Source of the DNA: Ruminococcus sp. YE71
GTDB taxonomy: Bacteria; Bacillota; Clostridia; Oscillospirales; Ruminococcaceae
Assembly (NCBI RefSeq): GCF_900119155.1
Contig: NZ_FPIR01000024.1
Coordinates: 1-48,470, forward strand
Direction of reading: 5' to 3'
Length of the DNA: 48,470 bases
Numbering within the stretch: the stretch's first letter is position 1; every line of letters begins with the position of its first letter. The translations under genes and the position numbers were made by a program. Shown here one piece after another: positions 9,684-20,400 of this stretch. Below the pieces are notes generated by a model, which was not told where the DNA came from, made no database searches, and saw only the letters and a list, made by a program, of their open reading frames with translations.

Positions 9684-9710
9684 CGGCAGAGCCTTATATA
9701 AGTTCTGCCG
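9684..9710. repeat. Nested hairpin upstream of 9771
   Basis: CGGCAGA (9684-9690) pairs with TCTGCCG (9704-9710). The loop contains the self-complementary CTTATATAAG. The outer arms share the GGCAGA/TCTGCC core with the dispersed 16-bp palindrome that lies 22 bp downstream. Confidence 0.6.
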
Positions 9711-9730
9711 TTGATAAAAGGTTGTTTTTT

Positions 9731-9745
9731 ATGCCACATGGCAGA
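9731..9745. repeat. Dispersed palindrome, copy 2 (one arm mismatch)
   Basis: TGCCACATGGCAGA with TATGCCA instead of TCTGCCA in the left arm. It lies 25 bp upstream of the ATG at 9771. The reading frame through it gives a C-H-M-A-E-K peptide, which I treat as an artefact. Confidence 0.75.
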
Positions 9746-9770
9746 AAAGTCATTGAAAGGAGGTGGTCTT

Positions 9771-9992
9771 ATGGCATTGATTCTAAAGCAGAAGGACAGC
9801 TCGCCGTGTTTGTATTTTACAGGACATAAATGCCGGCTGTCATCTGGAGTTGTTCCCGAAACAGTTGATTGTATTGAAGATGCAAGGAAGTATAATTCAT
9901 ACGCATCTGCCAAAAGCGTATGCCGAAGGCTTATGCAACTGTATGGAATTGAATTTATTGTGCAGTCAGTTCCGATCAATGATACTGCATAG
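9771..9992 (+). CDS. Small hypothetical protein
   Basis: A 73-residue protein. The frame is open from 9711, but AAAGGAGG sits 8-9 bases before the ATG at 9771, and the upstream codons merely translate the dispersed palindrome. The product is small, mixed alpha/beta and slightly basic, with three cysteines (P-C-L, K-C-R, D-C-I) and a Y-A-S-A-K-S-V-C-R-R-L helix. No signal peptide or membrane segment. I do not recognise the family. It is 18 bp from the next gene and probably cotranscribed with the 10011 and 10499 genes. Confidence 0.65.
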   Translation: MALILKQKDSSPCLYFTGHKCRLSSGVVPETVDCIEDARKYNSYASAKSVCRRLMQLYGIEFIVQSVPINDTA

Positions 9993-10010
9993 AAAAAAGG
10001 AGTAATTATT

Positions 10011-10481
10011 TTGCGAGTTGTAAATGCCGGATTATTTTCGTACTATGTAGGGTGGGAAAACTCTTTTTCAAGCGTGGTAACTCATCTGCCGATCAAACTC
10101 ATGGATGATCTTGGTTTAAAAGCCGGTGATGTGTTATATGGTTATCACGAGAGGAGCTATTACTTTTTAGTGCCAACTAAACCTGATAGAGATGAAGTTA
10201 AAAAAATGACTTTAACTTCAACCGGAAAAATCCGTTATTACCCGAAAAACAACAACGAATATCTTGAGATCGCAGATAAAAAGCCGGCAGCTGCATTTTA
10301 TAGACTGTTCGACGGTAAAAAGCTGGTAGGTGTAGCAGTTAAGCTGATGTACCTTAAAACAGTTTGTTCATTCTGTTATTCAGAAGTCGGCTTGTGTTCA
10401 TTCGGTGGTAAGTATATCTGCGCAGATTGTCTCAATGGTATGCTAAATGAATTTGGAAAGCTCAAAGGAAACGACAAGTAA
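10011..10481 (+). CDS. Hypothetical protein with AbrB-like N-terminus and CxxC pair
   Basis: A 156-residue protein starting at TTG, chosen because AAGGAG lies 9 bases upstream and no better ATG exists. Residues 25-45 read L-P-I-K-L-M-D-D-L-G-L-K-A-G-D, which resembles the swapped-hairpin AbrB/SpoVT DNA-binding fold. Residues 117-140 contain C-S-F-C and C-A-D-C, a probable zinc ribbon. This suggests a small DNA-binding or regulatory protein, but the assignment rests on short motifs. It lies 17 bp upstream of the SpoVG-like gene and is probably in one operon with it. Confidence 0.7.
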   Translation: MRVVNAGLFSYYVGWENSFSSVVTHLPIKLMDDLGLKAGDVLYGYHERSYYFLVPTKPDRDEVKKMTLTSTGKIRYYPKNNNEYLEIADKKPAAAFYRLFDGKKLVGVAVKLMYLKTVCSFCYSEVGLCSFGGKYICADCLNGMLNEFGKLKGNDK

Positions 10482-10498
10482 TTAAAGGAGTAATCATT

Positions 10499-11317
10499 AT
10501 GAAATTTGAAGTAACAGTAACTACTGGCGGAGTAGATCAGTACAACGCAAAGGTTGACGAAAATCTGCGCGAAGGTCAGACAAGAAAAAGCAAATTGCTT
10601 GCTAACGCAAGTATTCTGCTGAAAGATTCTGATATTGCTGTCAGCAACATTAGGCTCTATGAAGTTTATAAGACTGATGAGCAGACCGGAGAAGTTCAGA
10701 CAAAGCTGTATGTGTCTATGCCGCACATTATGGGTACAGACAAAGAAACCGGCAGGCGTGAATCAAAAGATGTGTTTTTTGCTTATAAACAGGAAACACA
10801 GGAAGCTCTGAACAAAGCGATATGTACCGAGTATCAGCACATGACAAAATCCGAAAGGCATTTCAGCAGAGGGTCGTATGATCCCCCGGCACTTAAAAGC
10901 GTGGATTCCAACATAAATGAAATGACTGTTACACCGAGAAAGACCCCTCCGACCTCAGAAAATGACAAGTCTGTCGGCATGGCATATATTACGCTCGGCG
11001 GCAGCGAGGGTGCGCCGGAATTTGGAATCCGCAGTATTTCGCTTGTAAAGCCTTCAAAGCCAAACAGCGAGAAGCCGATCATTATTTCTTCTCCTTCGGA
11101 AAAGGTATTCAAGTATAATAAAGAGGATGGCTCTTACCATGAGGACTATCAGAGTGCGATAATGATCGTAAATAGTGGTTCGTATGCAAAGCTCAGTCAG
11201 CAGCTTGCGGCGCAGCTTAATGCAAAAATGGGCATTGCGCTTAATAATGAACAGCAGAACACACAGGCACAGCAGCAGACAGTATCAAGACCGCATATGC
11301 GTTCAAAGCCGAGGTAA
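10499..11317 (+). CDS. Tandem SpoVG-like protein
   Basis: A 272-residue soluble protein with AAAGGAG before the ATG. Residues 30-115 follow the SpoVG pattern: L-L-A-N-A-S-I-L-L-K-D (SpoVG A-S-I-T-L-D-E), I-A-V-S-N-I-R-L-Y-E, K-L-Y-V-S-M-P (SpoVG F-V-A-M-P), then a long helix with Q-E-A-L-N-K-A-I. Residues 155-250 repeat the plan more loosely (S-V-G-M-A-Y-I-T-L-G-G, I-R-S-I-S-L-V-K, final Q-L-A-A-Q-L-N helix). SpoVG proteins bind nucleic acid and act as global regulators. A double version on an element suggests control of element or host genes. The Gln-rich basic tail may be disordered. A terminator follows. Confidence 0.75.
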   Translation: MKFEVTVTTGGVDQYNAKVDENLREGQTRKSKLLANASILLKDSDIAVSNIRLYEVYKTDEQTGEVQTKLYVSMPHIMGTDKETGRRESKDVFFAYKQETQEALNKAICTEYQHMTKSERHFSRGSYDPPALKSVDSNINEMTVTPRKTPPTSENDKSVGMAYITLGGSEGAPEFGIRSISLVKPSKPNSEKPIIISSPSEKVFKYNKEDGSYHEDYQSAIMIVNSGSYAKLSQQLAAQLNAKMGIALNNEQQNTQAQQQTVSRPHMRSKPR

Positions 11318-11354
11318 ACTAAGAAATTTTAAACGATAGGATAATTCAAATCAG

Positions 11355-11388
11355 CCGCATGACAGCTAAAAACTGTCATGCGGTTTGT
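11355..11388 (+). terminator. Terminator before the giant gene
   Basis: A perfect 11-bp stem CCGCATGACAG/CTGTCATGCGG with a 7-base loop, followed by a T-rich stretch. Confidence 0.75.
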
Positions 11389-11412
11389 ATTACATAAGAA
11401 AGAAGGATTTAT

Positions 11413-14400
11413 ATGTCACAGCTTGTTTCCTATAAACAAAGATATGATGAAGCACTTAATCATATTGCTGACAAGTCATCGTTTAAGGATTTCTTAGATT
11501 TTACAATAAAACTTAATGAAATGAGTTTTAACGATGCACTTATGCTTTTTTATTATGACCCGTCAATAGAAATGGCTGCCGCTCCCGATGAGTGGAAAGT
11601 GCTCGGTCGCAGAGTTAAGCGCGATGCAAACGGAATTCCGGTTATCAGAGAGGACGGAAAGGGAGTATTTCTGTTTTCTGATAAAGATACAGTGGGCGCT
11701 CCGCTCCCCGAAAGACCAATACTTGATGTTAATGATCTCTATAACATAAACAGAATGTTAAGAGTAAGATATGAAACGAAATTCGTATCTATTGAGGAAG
11801 CATTAAATCAGCTTGCTTCTGATTATTTTGATAAGCACAGTGACAAACTCAATGAACTGTGCAGCAATTATGATGAAGAAACCAAAGACAGCATAGCCTA
11901 CACTTATAAAAGCTGCCTGCGTTATGCTGCTTCGGTTCGTTGTGAATACGGAAAAAACGATAGTTCGTTTGCAATGGCAAAAGAACTTTACATTGATAAT
12001 AGAATATTCTCCGATACGGTGTTTTTCAAAAACTTCTGTGCTCTGCTGCAAGACGGCACACATGAAATGCTCAATGATTTTGAAAAGACGGTGACGGACT
12101 ACTTAAATAAAAAGAATAATAATGAAAATAAGTGCAAATATCAGATCTATCAGCTTAAAAGCGGTGACGAATATCGCGGTATTCGCTTTATGAGTATGGA
12201 AACCATCAAACGCGATGGAATACAGCTCAGTCAGAATGATTATAGACTTGTCTATGAGGGAGAGATTAGAGAGTTCGAGGGTAATGCTACGCTTGAAGCA
12301 CTTTATAAAAAGTTCAATACTGATCGTCCCGACGATTTCAAAGGGCATAGTCTTTCTATATCTGATGTTATCGCTGTTTCTGTTGATGGGAAAGATACCG
12401 CATACTACTGTGACAGCTTCGGCTTCAAGGAAATGCCGGAGTTTTTCCGTGAAAAGGAACTTGTGCAAGATGAATCAGAAACAGCAAAGGTTGCTGAACC
12501 TGATAGCAAGATGCTTTTAGCACAGGTGTTCCCGGATATGTTCGGCGGTGAACTGGTAAATGCTTATGAGATATATGATGATGTCAACGGAAAGCGTACA
12601 GAACTTCGTTTTCTGACACATGGCAGAGATTTTACGGCTGCGGAGATTCTGACTGACGATCATGAGCCTATCCGTTTTGCTCTTGATAGTTTGGAAGAAA
12701 TGAGCGATGAAGATGCAAAATATCTGAACGAGCTGCTTCGCAGCTTCGATCACAGCAAGAATACGCTTGTTGACAGCATGACCGTAACAGAATACAGAAA
12801 AATGCTTGATTCTGCAACTCTGTCACTTGATGCTTTCGATTTGCATATCAATCTTTCATCAATAGATGAGATTGTAATGTTTGCAAGCGAGAACAAGGTT
12901 GTAGGCAGAGTATTTCTTAATGAGTACGGCTTCATTCAGTTTGATGACAACAGAGTTGATAATAAAATCAATTATTATGACCCTATGGAAACTGTGGAAT
13001 GTGCGGCGCTTGAAAAGGATGTTACCGAATTTCTTAATTCGACAAGCGGTGTTAGCTTGAAAACTGTAAACGGAAACGAAATTACCGCTATTCCCCTTGT
13101 TAATTCTACGGCAATAAGAACAGCATTAAAGCATTTGGCAGACTATGTTTACAGAGAGTATAATGAAGAATTAGACTTTAAATATACACTTAATCATCTT
13201 GAACATATAGATCTTGCTTATACCATAATTGACGATGACAACGATGCTGAACACGAACTGACCGTTTATGCCGATCTGACTAACTTTACGCTTGTAACCG
13301 AGATAGACGGCAGACATTTCAAAACCGACCAATACGACAGCATCGACCAGATGAATCGAAACGTATTTGACGGCTTGCATTTTGATGACCTTATTGCATT
13401 CAATACCGAGGAATATGAGAGGATAACCAAAGAGTACGGTGAAAACGAGCCGGCTGCTGTTCCGGTGCCTGAAGTGGCTGAACTGAACGCCGAATCTGCG
13501 GAGGTATCTTCTGCTGAGGTGCCGGTGATAACTGACGAGAATATTATCTACGAGATTCTAAAGCACGATCAGTTTTTCAATAATACTGCTGCCGATATTC
13601 ACGAATTCTTTTCGGCGGAACACAGCACAGAAGAACGCATTACCTTTTTAAAAGAAACCATTAACGATGATTTTTCACAGATATTCTTAGGTGACGGTGA
13701 TAATGTCTATGGTTACAAAACCTACGATTGGGGCATAGTTCTGTGGGAGGGAAACTATCTCACAAGAACAAAAGAAGTTGATCTGCCGTGGGGCGAGGTC
13801 GCTGAGATTTACAGTTTCATGGTTGAAAACGGCATAATTTCATCTGATTCAGAAGAAATTGATTCCGATATAGAAGATGTTTATTTCTCAGCCGATGACG
13901 ATGTGGACGAAATGGAAGATAACGGCGAACAGCAATCATTCTTTGTAGATCTGCCCGCTGAAAAGCCAAAATCTAAAAAAGGCGGTCGTAAATCCAAAAA
14001 AGAAGAAACAGTTCAAAGAAATCTGAAAGCAACAGCCGAGATAAGCGATGAAATGATCGACTTCGTTCTTAAATGCGGAAGTACCGAGAGAGAATCGCTC
14101 GAACGTATAACCGCTTACTATCAGAAGAATAAAAACGAATATGATAATGTAGAATTTCTCAAAGCTGAGTATTGCGGTACTATGAGAAAATATGTATCAT
14201 ATCTTCCGACAAAAGAGATAGTATCCTTAAATCAGATAGGAAGGCTCAAAGTTACAAGCCGCGACAGCAGAGGTTACTTCTTTCCGCTATCCGATGGAGC
14301 ATATGTACAGCTTACCGCAAGATTTGATGAAAACGGTATAACCATAGGTGAAGGAACACGCTCCGAAGCTATCGTTTCAAGACACATATCGTGGGAAGAA

Positions 14401-17400
14401 GCTGCCGGACGCATTGAAGCGATGTTCATGAACGGAACTTTCTGCGCTAAAGAGATAATCGACAGAGCTGAGGATAATGAACTGACTGATATTTCAGCTT
14501 CGTTGTGGTATCTGAATCAGGATACTGATAGTGAGGTGTATCAGTATTTTATTCCCGAAGAAATGTTCAAAGGCGGCTTTCCCGACAGCACAGAGCGCAT
14601 AAAAAATGCTCTTTACAATAAGGATACATTACAGGAATACATAGACGGGCTTGAACAGTTTATTGCCGACTATGCGCAGAACCGCGACATTCTGCGTTGG
14701 CATTTTCACGAGCCACAAGTGCTGCTGAACAGGCTCAAGGATATTCAGATCGAGCGCAGACAGTTTGATTCAAGCCTTGATAATCAGCCAACCTATGAGC
14801 ATTTTGTATCCGAAGATGAAATAGATGATATTATTTTAGATTCTCATTTTGGCAAGAAGTTTTCCTTTGCAGCGTATCTTCCAGAAGAGCATACAGACAA
14901 AGAAAAAGCCGATTATGTTAAGAATTACTACGGATGGGGCGGCGGTTCTACTCGCGGCGGCTGGGTTAGTTATGAAAGCAAAGGGTTTTCATTGACTCGC
15001 GGCGACTATTCTCATTCAAAGCCCGAATGCACTAAAACAATTTCTTGGAAAGAGTATGTCAGCCGTGTCGAGAAATTCATAGCAGATGATGTTTATATTC
15101 GTCGTGACGATCATCTCGAAAGAATACGCGATTGTCTGTGGGATATTAAAGACTATATTGAAGAACAGAATCAGTATAGAAACGGTACGATCAATTATTA
15201 TGACAAGGAGTATGAAAACAGGCGATATAAGAAGAATATTGACATACTTAATGATTATGGAATAAGGACAGACGTTGTTTTACAGCGTATGACCGGAAAG
15301 CTGATAAGTGCGTCAGCATCAGACCTTCGTGCAGGTGATGTTATCCGCTATGACGATCATATTATGGAGGTTGAAGAAGTCAGTGAGAGCGGTATCACGA
15401 TGAGATACTGTGATGCTGATACCTTTGGCGGTATTCTTCAGAGCAGCCGTCTGAGTCTTATACACGATGAATGGGTCGATGAAATGAATGAGAAAGGCAT
15501 AGCTTTTATTTCTCGCGATCAGCGTGATGAAGCGCTTGCTGATGAAGATGCTGAAACGCTCTTGCCTGAGAAGATCGACCTTACAGAAACCGAAAACAAT
15601 CAGCCGGGAGAAACCGAAGCTGTCAAGATCACTAACACTTTGGTTCACAGGAACTATAAGGCGCTGTGCAAGTTATATCCTGACGTTATGAGCGGCGCTC
15701 ATATTTCCGAGATTTATTCTGCTGAGGGCTTTGATGATTTAGTTATCGACAGGTACGGTACTCAGCTTATTATGTCGCATAACTATGTTCAGAACAGCGA
15801 TATAATGTATGACCCTCGAATCGACTTCAAGATCGACGATGAAAAGCAGACAGTTACGGCAGTCAGCTATGAACAATCAGCACTCGGCATTTATGATGAG
15901 TACACGGAAGGCTCGGTCGGTCAGAAGGACTGCAACAATTTTGTGCAGCAGTGGCTCAAAAATCTTGGAAATCAGCCGTACAGACTTAGCCGTGTATATC
16001 TGAACTATAATGATTGTGACCTTGCAATCGACTATGATGAAAATGGAATTATCGTAAAAATTGACGGTGATGATGAAGCAAGAGCAGCTTATATCAAGGA
16101 AAACAATATTTCTTTTAAAGAAGAAAAAAAGATTCATCAGGTAATAACCAATGCCGGTTCTGACGGCGGTATTGACGATAAGATGGAATACTCGTCTGTC
16201 GAAGAAGCTGTCAAGGCAGGCGATGATTATTTAGCTGATGGCTATCTCGGTTATGCGGTTTACAATCAGGAAACAAAGCTGATCGAGAAGATCGAAGGTG
16301 ATTTTCCGGCTGAAAGAGCTTTCAGCGATGAGGTCCTCAAAATAAATGGTATCACTGAAAGATACTATGGAAACATAATGCTCTATAAAGTGGGTGATTT
16401 TTATGAGATTTACGGAGAAGAAGCAAGGATAGCATCTGAAAAACTTGGCTTGTATCTGACACGAAAGCAAGGCAAGGAAATGTGCGGTTTTCCTGACCAT
16501 GCTAAGAACGATTATATTGACAAACTCCGTGAAGCGGGCTATGTTGTACTTGTAACCGATAAAGATAACGACAGGACTGACGGATTCAAACTTAGTGTCG
16601 GTGATGTCATCTATCTGCCGCCGCAGAAGATGCTTGACAGCAGATTTAAGCCGGTAATGACTGATGAAGTCTATGCTGAGATCGTCGAAGCTAACGAAGA
16701 AAACGTCAGGATGAGAACCTATAAGGATGCTGAACTTACCGAACATAATGGTCAGCAGACTATATTCTCCGATGCGGCTTGGAGTGACAGGAGCAGAACA
16801 TGGCAAGACAAACTCGATAATATCGGATATAGATACGTCGGTGATGCTGAACTTATACGCGCTCAGAGAGAACAGCGTGACAGTTCCGCACTCAAAGAAG
16901 TCGTATTTGTATGCAGCGCAAACGAGACTTCTCTTGCCGAGATAAAGGATACAGTTCTTTCATATGGTACGACTGTAACAGACGGAAACAAGCTGACACT
17001 GTTTACTTCCGAAAACTACATTGAGGAAGTAAAGAAGATTATCGACCTGTACGGCGGCGGTATTCTTTTCGATAACGAAAACAATCAGATCTATCCCGAA
17101 ATCGAAGAAAAAACAATTACAGCTGATAAGGTGGCAGTCGGTGACAGATTCCGTCATCGCGTGACCGGAGAGATCTCCGAGGTCGTATCTCTGACAGGTG
17201 CGCTCGAATGGTACACAGATCAATGCACAATCACAACGGATAAAGGCAGCTACGCTACTACTGAGAATATCGGATATGATAAGCTGCTGAATAACGACTT
17301 TTATGAATACATAGGAAGAATCGAACAAGAGCAAACGATAACAGTTACTGATAATAATAAGGTTACTGAGAATAAAAAGACTGATATTCCAACAGTCAAG

Positions 17401-20400
17401 AACTTGAATCAGCTCAAAAAGGCTGTAAAGCCGGGTATGGTATTCGAGATAAGTGAACACGGTGTACGTCCTCAATGTGTAGGCGAACTCAGATACATAT
17501 CATCTGTAAATACGGTCGGTTTTACTTCACAGCGTTTTGGTGCTGACGGAAAGCCCGACGGAAAAGACCGTCATATGGAATGGGGCAAGGCATCTGAATG
17601 GACTTTTAACGGAAACGAGTACACTTCTCATCTTGAAGATGGCAGCGTTTTGATGAGTTTTCATTTTGTTGACAGCCCGGAACCGGCAAGGATACAAGAG
17701 AACAAAGCTGAGAATGAAGCTGCTGAAGATACTGTGACAGTAAGCTATTCTGATTACAGCGATACTGAGACTACTGAAAATCAGCAGATGTCAATGTTTG
17801 ACGATCAATCACCGATTGAGGAATCTGTTGAAACGAATAATTCTGCCACATGGCAGAAAACGCAGAGTAAGGCTCAAAATTATGTATTCGACCCGGATAA
17901 TATCACAGAGCGCGGAGCAAGAAAACGCTTCGCGGCGAATTATGAAGCGGTCACACTGCTGAAAAAGCTCGAAGCTGAGAACAGAAATGCAACAGCCGAC
18001 GAACAGAAGATACTTGCAAAATACGTCGGTTGGGGAGGATTAAAGGATGCTTTTGATGCAAATAATGCGTCATGGGCAGATGAGTATGCAAAACTGAAAG
18101 AACTGCTTACAGACAGCGAGTACAGCGCGGCAAGATCGTCCATGCTTACCGCTTACTATTCGTCCCCCGAAATCATAAATGGTATCTATACGGCGCTTGG
18201 CAATCTCGGATTCAAGGGCGGCAACGTTCTTGAACCGTCTATGGGTATAGGCAATTTCTTCGCTCAGTACCCGGCTGACTGGAAAGACAATTCACAGCTT
18301 TATGGTATCGAGATCGACGATCTTACCGGACGTATCGCAAAACAGCTTTATCCCGAAGCGGCTATTCAGATCAAGGGATTTGAGAAAACCGCTTATTCGG
18401 ACAACAGCTTTGATGTAATAATCGGAAATGTGCCGTTTGGTGATTTTGGTGTCAATGACAAGCGGTACAACAAGCTGAATCTTAACATTCACGATTATTT
18501 CTTAGCGAAGTCGATAGATCAGGTTCGTCCCGGCGGCGTTATCGCGGTCGTTACTTCGACTTTCACGCTCGATAAGAAAACCGAGAAATTCAGAAATTAT
18601 CTTGCTGCCCGAAGTGAACTTCTTGGTGCTGTGAGATTGCCTAAAGGCACGTTCGCGGATACTGATACCGCGACCGACATTCTGTTTTTACAGAAGCGTG
18701 AGGGTATGACAACAATAATGCCTGAATGGACTAAGGTCGGCTACAATGAAGATGGTTTCCGGCTTAATGAGTATTTTATCAAGCATCCTGACATGATACT
18801 TGGTACGATAAAGAAAAACACACGTTATGGAGAGGATAGTGAGAACATTGACATAATTGCCGACCCGACACGCGGAACGCTTGATGAACAAATTCAAGAA
18901 GCGGTATCGAAAATCCGCGGCAGAATAACGGAATCGGAACTTGCAAGACTATCAATGCAAAATGGCAGCGATGAAGAAGTCATACCAGCGGATCCGAACA
19001 TACCTAATCAGACCTATACTATTATAGATAGTGGCGAGGTTTATTTCAGAAACAATGAAATAATGCAAAAATGCAAAGAGAGCGGTAAAAGGCTTGAACG
19101 TATCAAGGGTATGTGCAAGATACGCGATATTGGTATGCAACTTATCAGAGCCGAAGCTGACGGCTGTGACGACCGGGAAATGCTGAAACTGCAAAGTCAG
19201 CTTAATTCTGAGTATGACAGATTCGTAAAGAAGTACGGATATTTATCGGATAGTGCTAACTCAGTATTTTCATCAGACCGTTATTACAATACGATCTGTT
19301 CGTTTGAAGTCAAGGAAAAAGAGGACGATACAGTAAAGTATTCTAAGGCAGCTATTTTCTATCGTAGAACAATTCAACCGGAGGTTGAAGTTCTGAAAGT
19401 AGATACTCCGCAGGATGCGCTGATCGTGTCTATCGACAAGTTGTGCCGCGTTGACATTGCGTATATGTCGGAACTGACTTCAATGCCGGCTGAAGAGGTT
19501 ATTTCTTCTCTTAAAGGAAAAATTTACAGAGATCCCGCTAAGATAAAGGATGATGACCCGCTGTCGGGATATGTTGAAGCGAGCGAATACCTTTCCGGTG
19601 ACGTTCGTGAAAAACTCAGAACCGCGAAGTTAGTAGCCGCGATTGAGCCGGAATTCAATGATAACGTTTCGGTACTTGAAAGCATTCAACCTCAAATGCT
19701 TCAGCCCGGTGAAATAGTTCTTCAGCTTGGACACCCGATAGTTGAAACAGACGATTACAATCAGTTTATTGAAGAATACGCGAATGTAAACGTTGATTAT
19801 AAGAACACAGTTACAAGAACACCATTAGGCGAGTATAAACTTGTTAATCGTACATTTGGCACAAGTGAAGCTGAAACTGTTATCTACGGCACAAAGCGCA
19901 TGGACTGCTATGAGATACTTGTACGTCAGCTTAACGGTCGTGATCTGAAAGTAAATGACCGCATTGACCTTCCTGACGGTTCACATAAATATGTGGTCAA
20001 TGAAGCTGAAACACGAAAAGCACAGGAAAAGGGCAAGCAGATGGAAGCTGCCTTCAAAAAATGGATATGGGATGACCCGGAAAGGAGCGATAAGTATGTA
20101 AAGCTGTACAATGATAGATATAACTGTAACGTACTGCGCACCTATAACGGTGAAGGACTTTCGCACCCCGGAATGAATCCCGATATTAAGCTCTATCCGC
20201 ATCAGCAGAATGCTGTTGCAAGGGCGATGTACGGAAATATGCTGCTTGCACACGATGTCGGTGCCGGAAAGACCTACACAATGGGCTGTATAGCCGCTGA
20301 CAGAGTATCGAGAGGGCTTGCTTCAAGAGTTCTGTGGCTGTCTCCGAAGTCGATAATAAAGCAGAGCGCAGACGAGGTACAGAAGCTGTATCCGAATCTG

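Noticed and set aside
9711-9770. N-terminal extension of the 9771 gene containing C-H-M-A-E-K
   Set aside because: It translates the dispersed palindrome and the real ribosome site lies downstream of it; the same reasoning applies to the extensions at 30674 and 33276.
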